This document shows positions 24,996 through 29,529 of a stretch of DNA of 29,529 bases, piece after piece. The first letter of the stretch is position 1. Every line of letters begins with the position of its first letter. Source of the stretch: X23 sp050251575 (GTDB taxonomy: Bacteria; Bacillota; Clostridia; SK-Y3); the NCBI GenBank assembly GCA_050251575.1, contig JBFWMP010000022.1, forward strand, positions 1-29,529, in the 5' to 3' direction. A program made the translations under genes and the position numbers. The notes below the pieces were generated by a model. That model searched no databases. It saw only the letters and a program-made list of their open reading frames with translations, and was not told the DNA's origin.

Positions 24996-25119
24996 GAAAC
25001 CTCACTCCTATTTTAAGTATTGTGTTCAGGCGGATACATGAATCCGCCCTTACAAATCAAAAAAGTGTTCTCATTGCTTATATCAAGTGCCTTCTTAATC
25101 ACCTATGTGTTTATAAATG
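24996..25119. other. Intergenic hairpin repeat between dctM and the racemase-family gene
   Basis: The hairpin GGCGGATACATGAATCCGCC (25029-25048) is flanked by AAGGG on the minus-strand 5' side. It resembles the hairpin units of the second repeat family near 5430 and 29157-29227. It may weaken or stabilise the transcript between the transporter and enzyme genes. Confidence 0.5.
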
Positions 25120-26436
25120 TTATAGAGTAGCCGGCACCATATTAGGTACTAATAGTCTTGGAAGAAATAACACAACATCAGGGAAATACGCCATCATAAG
25201 AACTACTCCAAACATGAATCCAAACATAGGAATCATAGGCTTTATAGCATCTGTCAGCTTAACTTTACCTATTGCACAGCTAATGAGTGTGCAAAGACCA
25301 TACGGTGGTGTTAATAATCCAAGCGCTATGGTTACACAAACTACGAGCCCTAAATGAAGAGGATTAAAATGTGCTATCTGTCCTAGTTTTTGTGTGATAG
25401 GCAACAGGATAATGATGGCAGGTACACCATCCATAAATGTTCCTACGATAAGATAAAGTACAATAATAAATGCCATAATTGCATTTGGACTGGATGTAAC
25501 GCTTAAAACAGCATCTCCTACAAATTCAGGTACTTTATAGAAAGCAAGCAAATATCCGTATACGTTAGCACATGCCAGGCAGAAAAGCGGGATAGATGCT
25601 CCTTTTGCAGTTTCTTTCAACATTCCCGGGATATCTTTTGCTTTCACTGATTTGTACAAGAAGAAGACAAGAATCAGTGTATAAACCACAGTTACCAGTG
25701 ATGCTTCTGTAGGTGTAAACAATCCGCCTACCATTCCGCCAATCAATAATATTGGCACCCCTACCGGCCAAATACCTGTCTTTAATGCGCTAAGTATTTC
25801 CTTCGGCGAAGCCATCTTGTCAGTTTCTCTCGGATAGTTGTACTTTTTAGCATAGTACCATGATATTGCCATCAAACTGAATCCGATTAGTACCCCTGGA
25901 AGTATACCCGCAATAAATAAGGCGCTTACCGATACGTTCCCGAATGAACCATAGATGATCATAAATATACTTGGAGGAATAATGATTCCTATAACAGAAG
26001 CACAGGCTAATAAAGTAACTGAAAAAGCCCTGTCATAACCTCTTTTGATTAGATTAGGGATAAAAACCGAACCAACTGCTGCAGACTCGGCAGCAGAACT
26101 TCCCGTTGTTCCCGCAAAGATCATGGCTACAACAACTGCGAAATACGCAAGGGCTCCTCTTACCCATCCAAACATAGTCATACATAACTTTATAAGATAA
26201 TCTGAAACCTTTCCTCTATTCATTAAATCCCCTGCAAAGAAGAATATTGGTATTGCCAGAATCGGAAAGGAATCTATCCCTTTATTCACCTGCTGCATAA
26301 TGAGAACAGACGGCAAATCGCTGGCGACTCCCATTGCCAATGCCGATGATAAAAAAAGTGAATAGGATAACGGTATCCCTAAAATAACTAAAAGTGCAAA
26401 ACTTCCAAACAGCCACGCTAAAAATGTTGTTACCAT
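25120..26436 (-). CDS. dctM: TRAP transporter large membrane subunit DctM
   Basis: The protein is 438 aa with 11-12 hydrophobic helices. Typical DctM motifs are ILAIPIFFFAGDLMNRG, FAGTTGSSAAESAAVGSV, PPSIFMIIYGS, TPTEASLVTVVYTL and LGLLTPPYGLCT. It is the ion-coupled transport subunit that works with DctQ and the periplasmic-type binding protein DctP. GGAGGAG lies 7 nt before the ATG. The 3' side is followed by a 120-nt spacer and the racemase-family gene. Confidence 0.92.
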   Translation of the reverse strand: MVTTFLAWLFGSFALLVILGIPLSYSLFLSSALAMGVASDLPSVLIMQQVNKGIDSFPILAIPIFFFAGDLMNRGKVSDYLIKLCMTMFGWVRGALAYFAVVVAMIFAGTTGSSAAESAAVGSVFIPNLIKRGYDRAFSVTLLACASVIGIIIPPSIFMIIYGSFGNVSVSALFIAGILPGVLIGFSLMAISWYYAKKYNYPRETDKMASPKEILSALKTGIWPVGVPILLIGGMVGGLFTPTEASLVTVVYTLILVFFLYKSVKAKDIPGMLKETAKGASIPLFCLACANVYGYLLAFYKVPEFVGDAVLSVTSSPNAIMAFIIVLYLIVGTFMDGVPAIIILLPITQKLGQIAHFNPLHLGLVVCVTIALGLLTPPYGLCTLISCAIGKVKLTDAIKPMIPMFGFMFGVVLMMAYFPDVVLFLPRLLVPNMVPATL

Positions 26437-26487
26437 CTAAATCTCCTCCTTTACCCTGGTATTCCAATTTCTTGGTCTTGTGTTTGT
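26437..26487 (-). CDS. dctQ: C-terminal end of TRAP small subunit DctQ (rest in assembly gap)
   Basis: Only about 50 bases lie between the gap and dctM. One frame ends in RNWNTRVKEEI with TAG directly before dctM; another frame ends at TAA (26451-26453), just before the dctM ribosome site. Either could be the true end of DctQ. DctQ is normally about 160-180 aa and expected exactly here in a dctP-dctQ-dctM operon, so most of it lies in the gap. Confidence 0.45.
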   Translation of the reverse strand, partial: TNTRPRNWNTRVKEEI

Positions 26488-26587
26488 NNNNNNNNNNNNN
26501 NNNNNNNNNNNNNNNNNNNNNNNNNNNNNNNNNNNNNNNNNNNNNNNNNNNNNNNNNNNNNNNNNNNNNNNNNNNNNNNNNNNNNNN
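26488..26587. other. Assembly gap (100 N)
   Basis: Exactly 100 undetermined bases, the usual placeholder for a gap of unknown length. The flanks are the 3' part of dctP and the 3' tail of dctQ, so several hundred bases are probably missing. Confidence 0.97.
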
Positions 26588-27624
26588 TCTTTTTCCATGC
26601 CTATTCTCTTTGCGTTTTCATCATGTACAGGCTTAACCAGTTCAAGCGCTTTTTCCAAGTCTTCTTTACTGAAGTCATACATGGTTACACCATAGTCTTT
26701 TTTAAGTTTTTCTTCATTTTCTAAATCAAACTTTATTGCCATATCTATCTGCTCTTTAGTAGTATCTTTACCGGCTTGAACAACGATATCTCTCAGATCT
26801 GCCGGAACTTTTTCCAATGCCTTACCGCTGATAAAGAATGGCAATGCCAGGTAATTATGACCGGTCTTTAATACATATTTACAACTTTCATGGAACTTCA
26901 TGCCAAGCAATGAAGTCATTGTATTTTCCGCACCATCAACAACTCCTGCCTGAAGTGCAGCATATAATTCGGTATATGCCAAAGGAGTTGGGTTAGTACC
27001 TAATGCTGTCCATGAATTTGTTTCATTAGGACCTGTCATTGTTCTTAATTTTATACCTTTCATTTCAGCAAGAGATTTAACGGGCTTTCTTGTAAATACA
27101 TTACGGTTTCCATCAGTGAAAAGTCCTAAATAAATGTCTCCGGTTCTTTCTTTGACAGCTTGAACTATCTTCTTGTCAACATCACTGTTCATAACTTCTT
27201 TCAAGTGATCCCAGCTTTTAAACGTATATGGTGGACTGTAAATGTCCATTTCAGGAACGAAGTTAGCGTATTTTGCAGCTGCTGCCATCATAACGTCAAC
27301 TGTGCCCATCTTCATACCTTCTACCATTTGTTCTTCATCACCAAGAACGCCATCACTATACAGTTCAACTAATACTCTGCCATTTGTTCTTTCTTCAACG
27401 ATCTTTTTAAAAATTTCAAGTCCTCTGTAATGTCCACTATCCTTAGGATTGTTTGTAACACCTTTTAATACAATAGGTTTTACATCTTCTTTTTTAGCTG
27501 GTTCCGATTTAGATTGTCCTGCAGGCTGTTGAGGTGCCGGCTCTGCCTTTTTAGCCCCACAACCGGCAAACAAAAGACTTACCAACATAACCACACTCAA
27601 AATAATTGCAATCTTTTTCATCAT
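26588..27624 (-). CDS. dctP: TRAP transporter substrate-binding lipoprotein DctP (3' end lost in gap)
   Basis: About 345 residues are present. A lipoprotein signal peptide with lipobox LFAGC (Cys about 22) precedes a Lys/Pro/Glu-rich linker. The DctP fold follows: NPKDSGHYRGLEIFKKIVEE, VELYSDGVLGDEEQMVEGMK, the conserved KLRTMTGP (the Arg usually contacts the substrate carboxylate), YAALQAGVVDGAEN. The ligand of the family is mostly a carboxylate such as a C4-diacid, sialic acid or sugar acid. The open frame continues through the Ns but any fusion with the sequence beyond is an artefact. GGGAGG precedes two adjacent ATGs (27624 and 27621); the second has the better spacing. Confidence 0.9.
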
Positions 27625-27787
27625 TTAACCTCCCCAAAAAATTTTTAATAGCGGTTTGTATACCTTAATTTTAGCATATTATAGATTCTCGCCAAGGCGT
27701 GACTTTACTCATCCTGATAGGCTGAGATTTTCTCACCCCCATGTTAAACGGTTAACAAGATTACGTAAACTTTGTATTATCATTATA
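27625..27787 (-). promoter_or_regulatory. Promoter and structured leader of the TRAP operon
   Basis: A minus-strand -10 TATAAT (27782-27787) gives a leader of about 150 nt. The leader contains an 18-bp dyad (27741-27758), then the small hairpins TGAGA-AAA-TCTCA (about 27725-27737) and CGCC-TT-GGCG (about 27692-27701). I could not match it to a known riboswitch class. The -35 region is weak (TTCTTT, shared with the preceding terminator), which would fit an activator-dependent promoter. Confidence 0.4.
27741..27758. promoter_or_regulatory. Palindromic operator in the TRAP operon leader
   Basis: ATGTTAAACGGTTAACAA contains the 16-bp dyad TGTTAA-ACGG-TTAACA. It matches the Rex consensus at 13 of 14 fixed positions, but the central CG also fits LacI-family operators, so the regulator is undecided. 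It is not a good CcpA cre site. Confidence 0.5.
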
Positions 27788-27804
27788 CTTTTTATTGTAA
27801 TAAA

Positions 27805-27846
27805 AAAGAATATGAACAATATTGGAAGATATCGTTCATATTCTTT
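27805..27846 (-). terminator. Hairpin terminator of the lipoprotein gene
   Basis: On the minus strand AAAGAATATGAAC pairs perfectly with GTTCATATTCTTT and is followed by TTTATTAC. It is 45 nt past the lipoprotein stop codon and just ahead of the TRAP promoter. Confidence 0.65.
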
Positions 27847-27891
27847 AAAACAATGCGACTCAAGACTTTTTAAATAATGAATCAAATTTTT

Positions 27892-28335
27892 TTACGGTTG
27901 AATGGTTATTTTTTTTTCTGAGAACACTTCTTCTCTATAAGTATTCACCACTATCTTTCCATCTACGACACGCTTGCTTTTATCTGTTACTGTATATTCG
28001 CCTTCGAATAGGCTATCGTCTGCCGTCGTATCTCCTAGCATACCATCATTTCTTAATAGAACTTCTCCCTGCTGATTTGCTATTCTGGCAAAAATTTCTA
28101 CAATTCCCCTTTTAGCAGACATTTGAGGGTCAAAATTTTCTACTTCCACTTTAATATGCACCTTATCTCCTACTTTTAATGCTTTATCTGCATCATGAGT
28201 AACAGACTTAACAGCAAGTTCTCCCAACGGCAGTGCTGTACTGACTGCAGTTACCCTATTTGCAGAAGCGCAAGCAGTTAAAAAAACAAATGGTACCATA
28301 CAAGTTATAAATAACATGGATACTCGCTTAAACAC
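27892..28335 (-). CDS. Small lipoprotein with Ig-like/carboxypeptidase-regulatory-like domain
   Basis: The protein is 147 aa. A signal peptide (FKR then hydrophobic LFITCMVPFVFL) ends in lipobox LTAC, so it should be lipid-anchored on the outer face of the membrane. The mature part is a beta-rich domain: KVGDKVHIKVEVENFDPQ, then GDTTADDSLFEGEYTV, a pattern seen in extracellular domains with a (G/D)D..A.DG.Y signature. No enzyme motif is visible. It is monocistronic with its own terminator; a promoter is not clear. Confidence 0.7.
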   Translation of the reverse strand: MFKRVSMLFITCMVPFVFLTACASANRVTAVSTALPLGELAVKSVTHDADKALKVGDKVHIKVEVENFDPQMSAKRGIVEIFARIANQQGEVLLRNDGMLGDTTADDSLFEGEYTVTDKSKRVVDGKIVVNTYREEVFSEKKITIQP

Positions 28336-28431
28336 ATTAACAACCCCTTATATCTCTGTGATTTTGCTAATATCATTAGACGCATAAAGCCTAAAAAAGG
28401 TTCCATGATTTTTGCCAAATCCTTGATATAC

Positions 28432-28437
28432 TATAAT
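28432..28437 (+). promoter_or_regulatory. -10 box of the queT promoter
   Basis: TATAAT about 40 nt upstream of the preQ1 aptamer. A good -35 is not seen: TTGCCA (28412-28417) is spaced by only 14 nt. Confidence 0.45.
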
Positions 28438-28477
28438 TATTCTTGCTTTTTATGCTCATGAGCTTTAAAATAATTAA

Positions 28478-28521
28478 GAGTCAGTTCGAAACCATCCTGA
28501 CTATAAATAAAACTACGGAGG
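28478..28521 (+). promoter_or_regulatory. preQ1-I riboswitch
   Basis: Stem GTCAG/CTGAC encloses the loop TTCGAAACCATC, followed by the A-rich strand TATAAATAAAACTACGGAGG. In the class I preQ1 aptamer the A-rich tail folds back on the loop as a pseudoknot, and here it ends in the Shine-Dalgarno GGAGG. Binding of preQ1 would therefore hide the ribosome site and switch off queT translation. Confidence 0.85.
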
Positions 28522-28530
28522 TAATAAAAT

Positions 28531-29013
28531 ATGAAAAGTACAAAGTTTTTAGTCCAAGCTGCATTAATCGGAGCAATTTATGCAGTGCTGACCATTGCAT
28601 TCGCACCGTTTAGCTATGGCATTATGCAGGTCAGAATATCTGAAGCATTAACCATCCTTCCCTTTTTTACACCTGCTGCCATCCCCGGCTTATTTGTCGG
28701 ATGTCTACTTGCAAATATTTACGGTGGCATGGGCCTTGCCGATATAGTATTTGGAAGTCTGGCTACACTTATTGCAGCATCTTTATCTTATTTAGTCAGA
28801 AAGTATAAATGGTTGGTGCCCTTTCCACCTGTCATTGTAAATGCTTTGATTGTAGGCACCTTTCTCTATTATATCTTCATGAACGACCCGGAAATGAGTG
28901 CACCATTGCTTGTGATAATGGGATGGGTCGGTTTAGGTCAGCTGATTGCATGTTACGGGCTTGGTTATCCCCTGATGCTGTTATTGAAAAAATATGAACA
29001 TATTTTTAAATAA
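28531..29013 (+). CDS. queT: Queuosine precursor transporter QueT
   Basis: The protein is 160 aa with five to six hydrophobic helices. The QueT family signature is visible: AALIGAIYAVLTIAFAPFSY followed by GIMQVRISEALTILPFF, then GLFVGCLLANIYGG. It is the substrate-binding membrane subunit of an ECF-type importer for a queuosine precursor (preQ0/preQ1). The shared ECF energising module is not in the window. The preQ1-I riboswitch ending at the ribosome site gives independent support. GGAGG lies 9 nt before the ATG. It is the only plus-strand gene here. Confidence 0.93.
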   Translation: MKSTKFLVQAALIGAIYAVLTIAFAPFSYGIMQVRISEALTILPFFTPAAIPGLFVGCLLANIYGGMGLADIVFGSLATLIAASLSYLVRKYKWLVPFPPVIVNALIVGTFLYYIFMNDPEMSAPLLVIMGWVGLGQLIACYGLGYPLMLLLKKYEHIFK

Positions 29014-29075
29014 TAGTTTATGCTTCAAGTTGCTGTTGATATTAGTACGCATCAGTAGAATATTGCGACGTTATT

Positions 29076-29144
29076 TGTCATTCTGAACGCAGTGAAAAAT
29101 CTTGAGTTTTATGTATAAGATCCTTCACTACGTTCAGGATGACA
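29076..29144. repeat. Interspersed palindromic repeat, copy 4
   Basis: TGTCATTCTGAACGCAGTGA at the left and TTCACTACGTTCAGGATGACA at the right; 69 bp. Direct repeat of copy 5. Confidence 0.85.
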
Positions 29145-29156
29145 CATATATCACAT

Positions 29157-29227
29157 GTAGGGTCGTATGGATATACGACCGAAAACCGGAAATACAGTTT
29201 AGCGGACGTATTGCCATACGTCCCTAC
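29157..29227. repeat. Double-hairpin repeat element (second family)
   Basis: Outer arms GTAGGG and CCCTAC enclose two hairpins, GGTCGTAT/ATACGACC and GGACGTAT/ATACGTCC. A related half-element with GCGGAC...CCCCTAC is at about 5430-5462, beside repeat copy 2. Confidence 0.7.
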
Positions 29228-29259
29228 GACACCAGAATCCATGGTATGTGGAGGGTACC

Positions 29260-29331
29260 TGTCATTCTGAACGCAGTGAAGAATCTTTGAGCTTTAAAAC
29301 ATAAGATCCTTCGCATACGCTCAGGATGACA
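29260..29331. repeat. Interspersed palindromic repeat, copy 5
   Basis: TGTCATTCTGAACGCAGTGA at the left and TCGCATACGCTCAGGATGACA at the right; 72 bp. The left 27 bases are nearly identical to copy 4. Confidence 0.85.
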
Positions 29332-29402
29332 ACCGACACAACCAATGCAAAATTGCGATACATTGCGCCGCATTATTTTCATATTATGCATCGAACCAAA
29401 AT

Positions 29403-29441
29403 AAATAAATAAAGCCGGGCTTTCACCCGGTTTATTTATTT
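29403..29441. terminator. Bidirectional terminator between queT and the partial gene
   Basis: AAATAAATAAAGCCGGG pairs with CCCGGTTTATTTATTT around a 6-nt loop. It lies 4 nt past the stop of the minus-strand partial gene and can also end the queT transcript. Confidence 0.75.
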
Positions 29442-29444
29442 ACC

Positions 29445-29529
29445 TTACCCTGCTATAGAATTTGTCCACTTGCCGCATTTGTCACCCCACATGGCTACTG
29501 TTCTTCCATCCAAATCCACCTTGATGACT
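29445..29529 (-). CDS. C-terminal end of an unrecognised protein (runs off the window)
   Basis: Reading from 29528, 27 codons end at TAA (29445-29447): VIKVDLDGRTVAMW then GDKCGKWTNSIAG. The position 4 nt before a strong terminator supports a real gene end. The family is not recognisable from this length. Confidence 0.5.
   Translation of the reverse strand, partial: VIKVDLDGRTVAMWGDKCGKWTNSIAG

Larger units (their letters stand above)
29014..29444. other. 430-bp repeat-rich intergenic region between convergent genes
   Basis: It contains palindromic repeat copies 4 and 5, the double-hairpin element between them, and a terminator hairpin at 29403-29441. I see no supported gene. Confidence 0.7.

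Noticed and set aside
26437..27624. A single 395-aa protein across the N gap
   Set aside because: The open frame exists only because Ns contain no stops; the two ends belong to dctP and dctQ.
27690..27740. TPP, c-di-GMP or fluoride riboswitch in the TRAP leader
   Set aside because: The conserved core sequences of these classes are absent; only generic hairpins are visible.
27741..27758. CcpA cre site
   Set aside because: The TG at the start of the cre half-site is missing when the central CG is aligned; Rex or another LacI-type operator fits better.

Overview
The window looks like a chromosomal segment of a strictly anaerobic, low-GC Gram-positive bacterium of class Clostridia. The signs are AT-rich intergenic DNA, strong AGGAGG-type ribosome binding sites, textbook sigma-A promoters, a trimeric bifurcating-type [FeFe] hydrogenase, a sensory [FeFe] hydrogenase, Rex-type operators, DUF5685 and a preQ1-I riboswitch in front of queT. 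No rRNA or tRNA gene was seen. Almost all genes are on the minus strand; only queT is on the plus strand.

Layout from right to left (direction of transcription). 29445-29529: tail of an unrecognised gene ending at a strong hairpin. 28478-29013: preQ1 riboswitch and queT (plus strand). 27892-28335: a lipoprotein. 22986-27624: TRAP transporter (dctP, dctQ mostly lost in a 100-N assembly gap, dctM), an Asp/Glu-racemase-family protein and a LarA-family protein. 20589-22853: response regulator and membrane histidine kinase. 16583-20540: NAD-dependent epimerase, fucose-isomerase-like protein, xylose-isomerase-like TIM barrel, RpiB, then a decayed 3' piece of transketolase. This half reads as a locus for uptake and isomerisation of an unknown sugar or hydroxy acid.

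11428-16510 and 6675-11253 are two hydrogenase operons in tandem. The upstream one encodes a [2Fe-2S] thioredoxin-like protein, a HydS-type sensory [FeFe] hydrogenase with a PAS domain, a SpoIIE/PP2C-type phosphatase and, as last gene, a TnpB/Cas12-like protein whose RuvC-I Asp and RuvC-II Glu are replaced by Ser and Lys. Its 3' UTR folds into two adjacent hairpins ending in ATTGAAAC, followed by about 20 nt of unique sequence and a terminator, which is the layout of an omega-RNA scaffold plus guide. The downstream operon is hydC-hydB-hydA plus a second small [2Fe-2S] protein. Both operons have a near-consensus sigma-A promoter, a Rex-like operator just downstream of the -10 box, and a shared upstream motif (ACCGTATCT after an A-tract) found nowhere else here by eye. 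The main hypothesis of this annotation is that an RNA-guided, nuclease-dead TnpB (TldR-like) has been recruited into a hydrogen-sensing regulatory operon.

1-6606: yhaO/yhaN-type DNA-repair pair, then a promoter-led operon of a membrane GGDEF protein, a DUF5685 protein and a J-domain protein with a Cys-rich tail. Five copies of a roughly 70-84 bp inverted-repeat element (TGTCATTCTGA...) and pieces of a second hairpin repeat family lie between genes.
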